DNA from: an uncultured Acidobacteriia bacterium
GTDB lineage: Bacteria > Acidobacteriota > Terriglobia > Bryobacterales > Bryobacteraceae
Direction of reading: 5' to 3'
Assembly: GCA_903929755.1 (NCBI GenBank)
Contig: CAIYVZ010000163.1
Coordinates: 17,949-81,948, forward strand
Length of the DNA stretch: 64,000 nt
Part shown: positions 53,424 through 62,900 of the stretch, one piece after another
How the letters are laid out: each line of letters starts with the position of its first letter
Position numbering within the stretch: position 1 is the first letter of the stretch
Translations under genes and position numbers: made by a program
Notes under the pieces: generated by a model
The model's input: only the letters and a program-made list of their open reading frames with translations
What the model was told of the DNA's origin: nothing
Database searches by the model: none

Positions 53424-54438
53424 GGACTACCGCCTTCGGAGGCACATCAAACCGAATCCCTTCCTTCTGCAGCCGGGTAAACAACTGCGTCCGAAGGTCA
53501 CTCAGAATCTGAAACTGATCCCCAAATTTTTCAATATTACAATTCACCTGAAACGCCAGCCCGGCATCCCCTGGTCCGTTAAACCGTACCGACGGAGCAG
53601 GTTCCGGCAGCGCCCCCGGCACCATCGTCATCGCCAGCAGCACTTCATCCTGCAGAATCGCCATCACGCGCCTGACATCCGAATTCATCGACACATGGAA
53701 CACCACCGAAATCCCCATGCGAGGTTCCGGCAAATGGAAGTTCGTATAAATCGCCTGCGCCAGCTTATTATTCGGAATCACCACCAGGTTATTCCCGTTG
53801 GTCCGCATCGTGGTGCACCGCCACGTAATGTCGCTGATGTAACCTTCTTCGCCGGTATTCAGCCGGATGTAATCACCCAGATTCACCAACCCCGAAATTG
53901 AAACATAGAACCCGGCAAACAGGTTCGACAGCGTATCCTGCAGCGCCAGCGCCACCGCCAAACCACCAACGCCTAAAGTGGTCAGAATCGGCGTCAGGCT
54001 GATGTCGAAAACCACCTTCAGCAGCCACACCAAACCCACCGCCACCACCGCCAGCTGCACCAGCTTTTGCGTCAAACTCGTAACCGACTTCACGCCCGTC
54101 ACCGGAGTCCCGTAGTACCGGACCGCGCGCCCCGCAAACCGGCTCACTGCCGCCGTAATCGACCACACCCAAAGAACATCAATCCCCGGGTGGATGTACC
54201 GCATGTACCGCTTCGGGATCTCGTCATCCTGCGTCGCCACATGGAACGCCAGAATAATTCCCCAAAGCAGAATCGAGCCCGAAAAGGTCTCGGTTACCAG
54301 TGCCGCCAGATGGCTCTCGGCACTCGCCGCCCACTTCCGCAGCACCGCAAACAAGACCCGCCGGAACACCAGCACCGCCGCCACCGTCCCCAGGAACAGG
54401 GCCACCGGTTGCGCGAGCGTAAGCGGATCAAAGTTCAT
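53416..54438 (-). CDS. Small-conductance mechanosensitive channel, MscS family
   Basis: 340 residues. Four or so N-terminal hydrophobic segments lead to the pore helix and beta domain: Leu-Gly-Val-Gly-Gly-Leu-Ala-Val-Ala-Leu-Ala-Leu-Gln-Asp-Thr-Leu-Ser-Asn-Leu-Phe (about 156-175) is the MscS TM3 signature, followed by Gly-Asp-Tyr-Ile-Arg-Leu, Trp-Arg-Cys-Thr-Thr-Met-Arg-Thr and Val-Ile-Pro-Asn-Asn-Lys-Leu. It opens on membrane tension to release solutes after hypo-osmotic shock. The ATG directly follows the ribE stop (TAAATG), so it is translated from the same operon. The C-terminus is short. Confidence 0.92.
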   Translation of the reverse strand: MNFDPLTLAQPVALFLGTVAAVLVFRRVLFAVLRKWAASAESHLAALVTETFSGSILLWGIILAFHVATQDDEIPKRYMRYIHPGIDVLWVWSITAAVSRFAGRAVRYYGTPVTGVKSVTSLTQKLVQLAVVAVGLVWLLKVVFDISLTPILTTLGVGGLAVALALQDTLSNLFAGFYVSISGLVNLGDYIRLNTGEEGYISDITWRCTTMRTNGNNLVVIPNNKLAQAIYTNFHLPEPRMGISVVFHVSMNSDVRRVMAILQDEVLLAMTMVPGALPEPAPSVRFNGPGDAGLAFQVNCNIEKFGDQFQILSDLRTQLFTRLQKEGIRFDVPPKAVVLG

Positions 54439-55056
54439 TTACAGCGTCAGTTTACCCAGCAGTTTCGCCACATGCTTCGCCAGCACGTCGCATTCCAGAT
54501 TCACCCGCGACCCGGCCTCTCGCGACGCCAGATTCGTAGCCTCCCACGTGTGCGGAATAATCGCCACCTTCACCACCGAATCTTCCCGCTCTGTGGATTC
54601 CAAAGCCGCAATCGTCAGGCTAATCCCGTCAATCGTAATAGAACCCTTGTACACCAGATACTGATCCAGCGCCGCCGGCACCCGAACCCGCAATTCCCTG
54701 TTCCCGCCACCCAGATCCGTAATCGATTCCACCGTTCCGGTAGCGTCCACATGACCCTGCACAATATGCCCGCTCAACCGCGTGGTCGGCATAACCGGAC
54801 GCTCCAGATTCACCACATCCCCCACCCGCAGATCCCCCAGATTCGACCGTTCCAGAGTCTCCGGAGCCAGATCCGCGCCAAACCCGTCCCCATACAAATC
54901 CACCGCCGTCAGGCAAACACCATTCACCGCGATACTCGCGCCCGGCGTCACATCTGACATCACTTCTTTACACGCAATGCGCAGCTTCGCCCCGCCCGCC
55001 ACTCCCGGCAAGAACGCCTGCACTCTGCCCAGTTCTTCAATAATCCCGGTAAACAC
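54439..55056 (-). CDS. ribE: Riboflavin synthase alpha chain
   Basis: 205 residues from a GTG that immediately follows the ribD stop. It opens Phe-Thr-Gly-Ile-Ile-Glu-Glu-Leu-Gly, the hallmark of riboflavin synthase, and has two repeated lumazine-binding domains (about 1-95 and 97-195), each with Gly-Xaa-Ser-Ile-Ala-Val-Asn-Gly-Val-Cys-Leu-Thr or Gly-Ser-Ile-Thr-Ile-Asp-Gly-Ile-Ser-Leu-Thr. The linker His-Ile-Val-Gln-Gly-His-Val-Asp matches. It dismutates two 6,7-dimethyl-8-ribityllumazine molecules into riboflavin. ribD is upstream; ribBA and ribH are not in the window. No FMN riboswitch precedes ribD, which is internal to the ftsY operon. Confidence 0.95.
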   Translation of the reverse strand: MFTGIIEELGRVQAFLPGVAGGAKLRIACKEVMSDVTPGASIAVNGVCLTAVDLYGDGFGADLAPETLERSNLGDLRVGDVVNLERPVMPTTRLSGHIVQGHVDATGTVESITDLGGGNRELRVRVPAALDQYLVYKGSITIDGISLTIAALESTEREDSVVKVAIIPHTWEATNLASREAGSRVNLECDVLAKHVAKLLGKLTL

Positions 55057-56184
55057 TTACGCGTCCTTCCGCGATTCCTGCTTCACCCAGGCCTCCACCG
55101 CAAACTCATCCGGCGGAATCTCATGCAGCTTCGTCCGCTCCAGAATCAGCGCATCCGTGCGCTTCTGCCGCCCCGCGCCACCCGCCATCGGCAGCGACAG
55201 CAGCCCGCCCAGAATCTTCGGCGCGTAATACAAAAACACCTTATCCACCACGCCTGAATCGAGCGCGGCCCAATTCACCATGCTGCCGGCCTCAATCATC
55301 ACCGACAGATACTTCCGCAGGCCCAACTCCGACACCACATCGCGAATATCCACGCGGCCACGGGGTCCATCGAACACGCGAACTTCCACCCCGCGCGCCT
55401 CCAAAGCCGCACGCCGTTCCGCAGACGCCGCCGAAGTCGTAGCCACCAGCAAATCCCCATGAGCCGACGCCACCAGCTTCGAATCCAGCGGAATCCGCAG
55501 CGTGGAATCCAGCACCACACGCAGCAACGGACGCGACCGCGGCAGCCCGCTCCGGTCGGTCAATAAAGGATCATCCGCCAGCACCGTCCCGCTGCCCGTC
55601 AGCATCACATCCGCGCCATGCCGCAACGTCTGCACATGGGTCCGCGCACGTTCGCTGGTAATCCAGCCTGTGTTGTCCGCCGGAGCCGAAATCTTGCCAT
55701 CCAGCGTCAACGCGCACTTCAGCGTCACCAAGGGCTTCCCGGTCAAAGCATAATGAAAAAACGCCTCGTTCAGCCGCTCAGCTTCCGCCTGGAACTCATC
55801 CATATGGATCACTTCAAGGCCCGAAGCCCGCAGCCGCCGAAAGCCTTCACCATCCACCAGCGGATTCGGGTCCCCCGAAGCCGTAAATACCCGAGCCACG
55901 CCCGCCGCAATCAGCGCATCCGCGCACGGCCCGGTCCGGCCAACGTGCGAACACGGCTCCAGCGTGACATAAACATCCGCCCCCCGCGCCTGTGCCCCGG
56001 CCTCTTCCAGCGCCAAAATCTCAGCGTGCTTCAGCCCGGCCCACGTGTGAACTCCCCGCCCCACCACCTGGTCATCGCGCACAATCACGCAGCCAACCAT
56101 CGGATTTGGCGACGCCAGCGCCACGCCTTCTCGCGCCAGCCGCAGCGCTTCGGCCATGAATTTAGAATTGCCTGTTGAATTCAT
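55057..56184 (-). CDS. ribD: Bifunctional riboflavin deaminase/reductase
   Basis: 375 residues from the ATG at 56184; an ATG nine codons later would also suit. The N-terminal deaminase has the zinc motif His-Ala-Glu (53-55) and Pro-Cys-Ser-His...Pro-Cys (76-87). The C-terminal reductase (about 150-360) has Leu-Lys-Cys-Ala-Leu-Thr-Leu-Asp-Gly-Lys, Thr-Gly-Ser-Gly-Thr-Val-Leu-Ala-Asp-Asp-Pro and Met-Ile-Glu-Ala-Gly-Ser. It carries out the second and third steps of riboflavin synthesis. The start is seven bases after the ftsY stop, so both are likely cotranscribed. Confidence 0.95.
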   Translation of the reverse strand: MNSTGNSKFMAEALRLAREGVALASPNPMVGCVIVRDDQVVGRGVHTWAGLKHAEILALEEAGAQARGADVYVTLEPCSHVGRTGPCADALIAAGVARVFTASGDPNPLVDGEGFRRLRASGLEVIHMDEFQAEAERLNEAFFHYALTGKPLVTLKCALTLDGKISAPADNTGWITSERARTHVQTLRHGADVMLTGSGTVLADDPLLTDRSGLPRSRPLLRVVLDSTLRIPLDSKLVASAHGDLLVATTSAASAERRAALEARGVEVRVFDGPRGRVDIRDVVSELGLRKYLSVMIEAGSMVNWAALDSGVVDKVFLYYAPKILGGLLSLPMAGGAGRQKRTDALILERTKLHEIPPDEFAVEAWVKQESRKDA

Positions 56185-56191
56185 TCGATAC

Positions 56192-57142
56192 TCACGCTGC
56201 GAACAGCGAATCCACAAAACGCTCCGGCTCAAATGGCAGCAAATCGTCTACCTTTTCGCCCACGCCGATATAACGAATCGGCAACCCCAGTTCGCGCGCA
56301 ATTGCCACCGCCACGCCGCCCTTCGCCGTGCCATCCAGTTTGGTCAGCACGATCCCCGTCACGCCCGAAGCTTCCGTAAACTTCCGCGCCTGCTCCAAAC
56401 CATTCTGGCCCGTTGTGGCATCCAGCACCAACAGCACTTCGTGCGGAGCGTCCGGAATCACGCGCATCGCCGTGCGCCGCATCTTCTCCAGCTCCGCCAT
56501 CAGATTCACCTTCGTCTGCAAACGCCCGGCCGTGTCCACAATCACGTAATCGATCCCCTTCGCCTTTGCCGACTGCAACGCGTCAAACAGTACCGCCGAA
56601 GGATCCGACCCCGTATTCTGCCGAATAACCTGCGTCCCCGTCCGCTCGCCCCACACCTCCAGCTGCTCAATCGCCGCCGCCCGGAACGTATCCGCCGCAC
56701 ACATCAGCACCGACTTCCCTTCGCGCTTCAGCGCAAAGCAAAGCTTGCCGATCGTCGTCGTCTTCCCCGCCCCGTTCACGCCCACCAGCATCACCACCGC
56801 CGGCGGATGATCCACGTATGCCAGCGGCCTGTCATTCGCCTGCAGCACTTCATACAGATACTCGCGAATCAGACCCTTCAGTTCACTCGAGTCGTTCACC
56901 AGGCGACGGTCCACCCGCTCGCGTATGCGGTTCAGGATCTCTTCCGTGGTTTTAACGCCAATATCGGCGCTAATCAGCGTATATTCCAGCTCTTCCAGAA
57001 GATCCGCATCAATCTTCTTTTTTCCGGATACAACTTCTTCAATACGCGAGACGAGGCCCTCGCGCGTTTTCTGCACGCCGCTTTTTAATTTTTCAAGAAG
57101 CGTCGGCTCCTGTTCTACCGGGCCGAAAAGGGTTTGAATCAT
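56192..57142 (-). CDS. ftsY: Signal recognition particle receptor
   Basis: 316 residues with the NG domain of the SRP receptor and only a short N-terminal extension, without the long acidic A domain of the E. coli protein. G1 is Gly-Val-Asn-Gly-Ala-Gly-Lys-Thr-Thr-Thr (121-130), Asp-Thr-Ala-Gly-Arg-Leu-Gln-Thr-Lys is near 200, and Thr-Lys-Leu-Asp-Gly-Thr-Ala-Lys-Gly-Gly near 260 completes the SRP-GTPase motifs. It docks ribosomes translating membrane proteins at the SecYEG translocon. It is first of an operon with ribD, ribE, mscS and a methyltransferase; the promoter lies in the 46-base gap to the divergent lipoprotein gene or within its start. Confidence 0.96.
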   Translation of the reverse strand: MIQTLFGPVEQEPTLLEKLKSGVQKTREGLVSRIEEVVSGKKKIDADLLEELEYTLISADIGVKTTEEILNRIRERVDRRLVNDSSELKGLIREYLYEVLQANDRPLAYVDHPPAVVMLVGVNGAGKTTTIGKLCFALKREGKSVLMCAADTFRAAAIEQLEVWGERTGTQVIRQNTGSDPSAVLFDALQSAKAKGIDYVIVDTAGRLQTKVNLMAELEKMRRTAMRVIPDAPHEVLLVLDATTGQNGLEQARKFTEASGVTGIVLTKLDGTAKGGVAVAIARELGLPIRYIGVGEKVDDLLPFEPERFVDSLFAA

Positions 57143-57188
57143 GGTCTATGTTGATGTTAGCAGCGTGGGACAATGGCCCTTCCTGTCC

Positions 57189-57725
57189 ATGCGAACCTGG
57201 CCCTCCATCCTCTCCACCCTCCTCCCGGCCCTGGTACTAATAGGCTGCCAGCGCGAAACCGCCTTTCCTCCCCCGCCCCAGGCAACCCCCAAACCGTACT
57301 TTGCCCGCGTCATGCTCGATATGACGCCCGGCATCCCCCCACCCTTCGGCGCGGCCATCCTGGCCGGAGTCGAGCCCCCGGCTCCCGGCCTCAACTGGCG
57401 CTGGCTCAGTAGTCCGGCTTCCTTCAGCTTCGAACTGGAAGACCGCGTGGACTGGCAACTCGATATCCATCTCGTCGTCGTGGATAAGGTCCAGCAACAA
57501 TTGGGCCACCAGCGCCTCATCGTGAACCTGAACGGCAAAACCCTCATCACCCAAACCCTGGATAAGTCTGGCCCGGTCGTCCTCACCCTCCCCGCCCAGC
57601 CCGGCCCCAAACCCACCCTCGAACTACAAATCGAACCCTGCCTCCCCGAACCTCACAGCCCGCCCTACTGCGTCCTGATACAAAAAGTCGGCTGGTTGCG
57701 TGAACTAAAAGGGGAGTACAAGTGA
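57189..57725 (+). CDS. Lipoprotein, unknown function, coupled to a membrane glycosyltransferase
   Basis: 178 residues from the ATG at 57189, which gives a lipoprotein leader with lipobox Leu-Ile-Gly-Cys (Cys 20); the frame is open 16 codons earlier. After a Pro-rich linker comes a beta-rich domain with Phe-Glu-Leu-Glu-Asp-Arg-Val-Asp-Trp-Gln-Leu-Asp, Leu-Ile-Val-Asn-Leu-Asn-Gly-Lys-Thr-Leu and Leu-Glu-Leu-Gln-Ile-Glu-Pro-Cys, like a small carbohydrate-binding or jelly-roll domain. I do not recognise the family. Its stop overlaps the GTG of the next gene, so both proteins are made together and probably work on one cell-surface glycan. Confidence 0.6.
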   Translation: MRTWPSILSTLLPALVLIGCQRETAFPPPPQATPKPYFARVMLDMTPGIPPPFGAAILAGVEPPAPGLNWRWLSSPASFSFELEDRVDWQLDIHLVVVDKVQQQLGHQRLIVNLNGKTLITQTLDKSGPVVLTLPAQPGPKPTLELQIEPCLPEPHSPPYCVLIQKVGWLRELKGEYK

Positions 57726-59941
57726 CCGTACTTCGAATTCTTCTGGGCGTCTCTTTTGTAACCATTTTTTGCACCGCCGCCGGAGAATTCCTCCTCCGCG
57801 CCCTGCAGCTCCAACTCGAACCCACCGGCCGCCGCTTCGCCCACTTCACCCTGGGCGCCGTCCTCGTCAGCACCTTCGTCTTCCTGCTCTGCGCAACCCA
57901 CCAGTTCCGCGCCGCCTTAATCCTCCCCGCCGGAGCCCTCACCATCGCCGCCTGGGTCCGCACCTGCAAGCCCACCTTCCGGCCAAACTTCAACCTCCAC
58001 CTGCCCCCCCTCTGGCAAGCCCTCTTCTGGCTCCCGTGGACCATCTTCGGCCTCGCTTACCTCATCGCCGCCATGGCCCCCGAAACCTCCCCCGATGGCA
58101 CCGGCTACCACCTCGGCCTCGTCTACCGCTACTACGAGCACCACGGTTTTTACACGCTCACCACCAACATGTTCGCGGGCCTCTATCAAGGCCTCGAAAT
58201 GCTTTTCCTCGCCGCCTTCGCCATCGGCAAACACTCCGCCGCAGCCCTGGTCCACCTGGTTTTCCTGCTGCTCGCCCCCTTCGGCATCCTCGCCATAGCC
58301 AAACGCATGGACGAACCCAAAGCCGGAGTCCTCGCCGCCATGCTCTTCTATCTCTCGCCCGTAGTCGCCAAAGACGGGACCTCGGCGTATATCGATACCG
58401 GCACCGCCGTCATCCTCCTGGCCGCCTTCTTCTTCCTGCAGACCTGGGCCACCAACCCCTCGCTCAAGACCCTCATCCCCGCCGCCCTCCTCACCGGTTT
58501 CGCAGTCGCCTGCAAACTCACCGCCGCAAGCTTCGTCCTCTACGCGGTCTTCGCCGTTCTCACCGCCACTCTCCCGTGGCGCGCCCGACTCCGCCAGACC
58601 CTCCAGCTCCTCGCCTTCTCCTCCCTCCCCCTCCTCCCCTGGCTCGTCAAAGACTACCTCCAGTTTCAAAACCCCTTCTTCCCCGTCCTGAACCGCTTCT
58701 TCCCCAACCCGTTCATGTACCAGCTTGTGGAAGATGAAATGCGCCGTATCATGGCCCATGTCAGCGACGTCCCGTGGTCCCGCCTCCCCTGGGAAGCCAC
58801 CACCGGAGGCCAGCTGGCCGGTATTCTTGGCCCCATTTTCCTGGCCCTCCCCCTGGGTTTACTCGCCCTCCACCGCCGCAGTACCCGCCAGGCGCTCTGC
58901 GCCTCCGCTTTCATCCTCCTCACCTACCCCTCCAGCATTGGCACGCGCTTCCTCATCCCGGCGCTCCCCTTCCTCGCCCTCGCTCTGTCCATTGCAATCA
59001 CCCGAATCCCCGCAATCGGCACAACCCTCGCCACTCTCGCCCTCACCGCCCACGCCCTTCTCTCCTGGCCACCCTGGCTCGAGAAGTGGTCCGGCCACTA
59101 CCAGTGGCGCATCGACACGCTTGAATGGCGTTCCGCCCTCCGCCTCACGCCCGAAACCGAATTCATGCGCATCCACTGGCCCGACTACCAACGCGGTCTC
59201 CTCCTCGACCAGTTCGTCGCCCCCGGCGAGCGCGTCTTCTCCCCCAACATGGGACAAATGGCTTACCAGCGCCGCGAACTCATCGGCACTTCCGATTCCG
59301 CCCTCGGTCGCCACGTTTTCCTCACTTACCTGATGCCCTTCTCCCCCCAGCTCGGCAACACCTGGACCCGCGATTTCCACTTTTCCGCCACCACCACCCG
59401 CGCCGTCCGTCTCACCGCCACCACCGCCCCTCTCGATTCCGACATGCGGATCTCCGAAGTCCGCTTCTATGATGGCGACCACGAAATCCCCCGCCAACCT
59501 GGCTGGCGCCTCACCGCCTCCGCCAATCCCTGGGATGCGCCCCTCGCCTTCGACAATCTCGCCTCCTCCTGGTGGACCTCGGGCGACCACACCAAACCCG
59601 GCATGTGGCTTGGCGTGGATTTCGGTGAACCCACCCGGCTCGACCGCATCGTCCTCCATCAACAAACCGACCAGCGCTGGATGTCCATCCAGCCCGCTTT
59701 TCCCAGCGGCGACCAATGGAAACTCCACCCCGCCCGCTACACCCCTCTCGAAACGCCCCGCCGCGCCAGCCTCCGCATGGAAACGCACCACGAACTCTGG
59801 CGTCTCGGCATCCGCTGGATTCTGATGCCCGACAGCCAATACGGTGCCCCCGACGTCCGCGACCACGCCGCCGAATGGGGTGTCGCCCAGGTCGGCATGG
59901 CCAACGATTTCCGCCTCTGGAAGCTTCTGCCCCCGGAATAA
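57722..59941 (+). CDS. GT-C-type membrane glycosyltransferase-like protein with C-terminal discoidin-like domain
   Basis: 739 residues from GTG. About ten to twelve hydrophobic segments cover residues 1-450. An acidic loop after one of the early helices has Glu-Thr-Ser-Pro-Asp-Gly-Thr-Gly-Tyr-His, comparable to the catalytic first-loop of the Pmt/ArnT-like (GT39) and GT-C families. The C-terminal part (about 535-700) is soluble and reads like an F5/8 type C domain: Ala-Val-Arg-Leu-Thr-Ala-Thr-Thr, Ile-Ser-Glu-Val-Arg-Phe-Tyr-Asp-Gly, Leu-Ala-Phe-Asp-Asn-Leu, Trp-Trp-Thr-Ser-Gly and Leu-Gly-Val-Asp-Phe-Gly-Glu-Pro-Thr. Such enzymes transfer sugar from a lipid carrier in the periplasm. The exact substrate and family are uncertain. 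Confidence 0.7.
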   Translation: MTVLRILLGVSFVTIFCTAAGEFLLRALQLQLEPTGRRFAHFTLGAVLVSTFVFLLCATHQFRAALILPAGALTIAAWVRTCKPTFRPNFNLHLPPLWQALFWLPWTIFGLAYLIAAMAPETSPDGTGYHLGLVYRYYEHHGFYTLTTNMFAGLYQGLEMLFLAAFAIGKHSAAALVHLVFLLLAPFGILAIAKRMDEPKAGVLAAMLFYLSPVVAKDGTSAYIDTGTAVILLAAFFFLQTWATNPSLKTLIPAALLTGFAVACKLTAASFVLYAVFAVLTATLPWRARLRQTLQLLAFSSLPLLPWLVKDYLQFQNPFFPVLNRFFPNPFMYQLVEDEMRRIMAHVSDVPWSRLPWEATTGGQLAGILGPIFLALPLGLLALHRRSTRQALCASAFILLTYPSSIGTRFLIPALPFLALALSIAITRIPAIGTTLATLALTAHALLSWPPWLEKWSGHYQWRIDTLEWRSALRLTPETEFMRIHWPDYQRGLLLDQFVAPGERVFSPNMGQMAYQRRELIGTSDSALGRHVFLTYLMPFSPQLGNTWTRDFHFSATTTRAVRLTATTAPLDSDMRISEVRFYDGDHEIPRQPGWRLTASANPWDAPLAFDNLASSWWTSGDHTKPGMWLGVDFGEPTRLDRIVLHQQTDQRWMSIQPAFPSGDQWKLHPARYTPLETPRRASLRMETHHELWRLGIRWILMPDSQYGAPDVRDHAAEWGVAQVGMANDFRLWKLLPPE

Positions 59942-59998
59942 CTACCCAACAGAATTACGCCACGTCTTACCGCCACACTGCTAACCTGTAAAAATCGG

Positions 59999-62900
59999 GT
60001 GCCGCTTATTCGCCGAGCCGCCATCATTTCTGCGCTATTGGTCCTGGCTTCCGCACCCCCGCGTGCGCTTGCCCAGCAGTATACGTTTCAATACTTTGGC
60101 GTGGAACAGGGCCTCAGCAATCTAACCGTTAAAACCCTCTTTCAGGACCGCACCGGCTTTATCTGGGTCGTCACCGAAAACGGCTTGTTTCGCTATGAAG
60201 GCATCCGTTTCCGCGAATTTTCTCCGGAACAAGGCCTCCCCTCCAGCATCACAGCCTCCATTGGAGAGGCCCCCGACGGTACCGTTCTCGTCGGCAATCA
60301 ATCCGGCCTCTACGGCCTGCGCGGCGAGCATTTTGAGAAACTTACCCTGCCCGCGGGCAGTAAAATCAACGGCTACAACGGCGTCCTTCTGGCTGGCCGC
60401 AGGACCTGGATAGCTACCGACGCCGGGCTGCTGGAGGCCACCTCCGCACCCAACGGAAACCTCACCTTCACCCCCGGCCCCAAGCCCCCCGGAGAGGGCC
60501 GAACCGAGGCCCAGAGCGTTTTTGTCGATGGCCAAACCCTCGCCTGGGGGTGCGGTACCGAACTCTGCCGCCTGGGCCCCGACGGCATGAAGGTCTTTGG
60601 CCCCGCCGAAGGCCTCCTGCAGGAACGGGTTGGAGGCATCGTCCGCGACCGTCAGGGGGGCCTGTGGCTGCAACAAAATCGCCGCCTCTTCCGCATGGCC
60701 GCCGGCGCCGACCGCTTTTCCGAACCGGACCCCGCTCTCCCGCCAACCGGCCCCGGCAGCAGTCCGAAACTGGACATGGATGGTCGCCTGCTCGTCGCCA
60801 CCACCGAAGGCCTCGCTATTTGGCAGGACGGCAAGTTCCACCTCGTCGGCCGCAATTCCGGTATCCTCCCGCCCGTCTACTCCGTCCTGCAGGACCGTGA
60901 AGGCTCCGTCTGGCTGGGTCTCGCCGGGCGCGGCCTCGCCCGCTGGCTCGGCTATGGTGAGTGGGAAAGTTTCTCCGCCCAAAGTGGTCTCACCGCCGAG
61001 ACCATCTATGAAATCCTCCCTGCCAGTGACGGCGTCGTCTGGGTCGGCACCGAGGGCGGTTTCTTCCGCGGCACCCAAAAGGGCCACACCTGGCAATGGA
61101 CCATGGTGAAAAGCGTTGGCAACATCCCGGTTCACGCCGTCCGCCGCGCGGCCAACGGCCAGCTCTGGCTCGGTACAGACGGTAAAGGCGCGGGCCGCTT
61201 TGACCCGAAAACCGGCGTCGTTCAGTGGTTTGACTCCGCCTCCGGGCTCGTCGGCAGATCGCCTTACGCCATCCTCATCGACCGCAATCAGCGTGTCTGG
61301 GCCGGTACCGAAAAAGGTGTCTTCAGCATGCCTGCGGGAGCTTCCCGCTTTGAGCGCGCCAATATGGCAACCCAAAGCCGCTGCTGGACCCTCCTCGAAG
61401 CCCCCAATGGCGATATTTGGGCCGGCGGCGACGGTCTCTGGCAATACAACGGCACCGCCTGGAAGCGATTTGTCATGAGCGATGGCCTGAAAGGCAACTC
61501 CGTCACCGCCCTGGCCGCAGGTATGTCCGGAGAAATCTGGCTTGGCTACCGCCTCACCGGCGCCATCTCAAAACTGACTTTCGAAAACGGTAAGGCCAAC
61601 TTTGTCAGTTACGACCCGCCCCAGGGTCGCCAGGCCAACATTACCTATTTCCTGAACTTCGACCCGAAGGGCAACCTCTGGGCCGGTACCAATCTCGGCG
61701 TCATCGTCCGCAGCCCCACCTCCACCCGCTGGGAGCACTATGACCACCGCGACGGCCTTGTCTGGGATGATTGCGACCTCCACGCCTTCGCCGCCGAGCC
61801 CGATGGCCACGTCTGGATCGGGACCGCTGGCGGCCTGTCTCACTTCATCCCCCGCACGGAGATCGCCCGCCCCGAACCGCCCCGTACCGTGTTCACCAGT
61901 GCCGTCTACGGCAAGCTCCCTCTCGATCTCAACCACCCAACCGACCTGAAATACAGCGCGGAGCCCCTCGAGATTCGCTTCTCCGCCCTCCGCTTTGGTC
62001 ATGACCGGGATGTGTCCTTCCGCTACCGGTTGTCCCCTCTCGACCCGCAATGGCGCGATACTTCCGAGCGTCAGCTGCAGCTCGCCGCCATCCAGCCCGG
62101 TAACTACACGCTTCAAATCGCGGCTCGCGAAGCCGACGGAGAGAAGCTGGGGGAAATCGCCACCCTCCGCTTCCGGATTATGCCCCCCTGGTGGCGGACG
62201 CTTTGGTTTATCCTCGGCAGCGTCTCTGCCATCTGCCTCCTCACTTTTCTGGTGATCCGGCGGCGGACCCGGCGGCAGCAGGAAATCCGCCTCGCCCTCG
62301 AAACCGCTGTCGCCGAGCGGACCCGCGAGCTCGCTCATCAATACCGGCACGACGTTCTCACCGGCCTGCCCAACCGCCTTCTCTTCGGCGAACACCTCAA
62401 TCGTGAACTGCGCATCGCCGGCAGCCAGAACGCGCACGTCGCGGTTCTCTTTATCGATCTCGACCGCTTCAAGCGTATTAACGACACCTGGGGCCATCAG
62501 GTGGGCGATAACTTCCTCCGCCAAATCTCCGAACGCCTCTCTTCCGGGCTCAGAACCGGCGAGATGATTGGCCGCATCGGCGGTGACGAATTCATCGTCC
62601 TCATCCCCGGCCTGCGTACCCGCGAGGCTGCCGCCGCTCGCGGACAGGCTCTTCTCAGCACCCTGCAGGCGCCCATCCGCATTGAAGACAAGAACGTCTT
62701 CGCCACCATGAGCATCGGCATCGCCACTTACCCCGACGATGCGCTCCAGCCCGATGCCCTCATAGCCGCTGCCGACGCCGCCATGTACAACGCCAAGGCC
62801 GCCGGCAAAAATCAGCTCCAGCTCTTCCGCTCCGGCATGATGGAAGCCGCCTCCCGGCCCCAGAATATTGAGGATAAGCTCCGCGAAGCCCTCCGCAACA

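Noticed and set aside
55057..57142. FMN riboswitch ahead of the riboflavin genes
   Set aside because: ribD starts seven bases after the ftsY stop, so there is no leader for a riboswitch.
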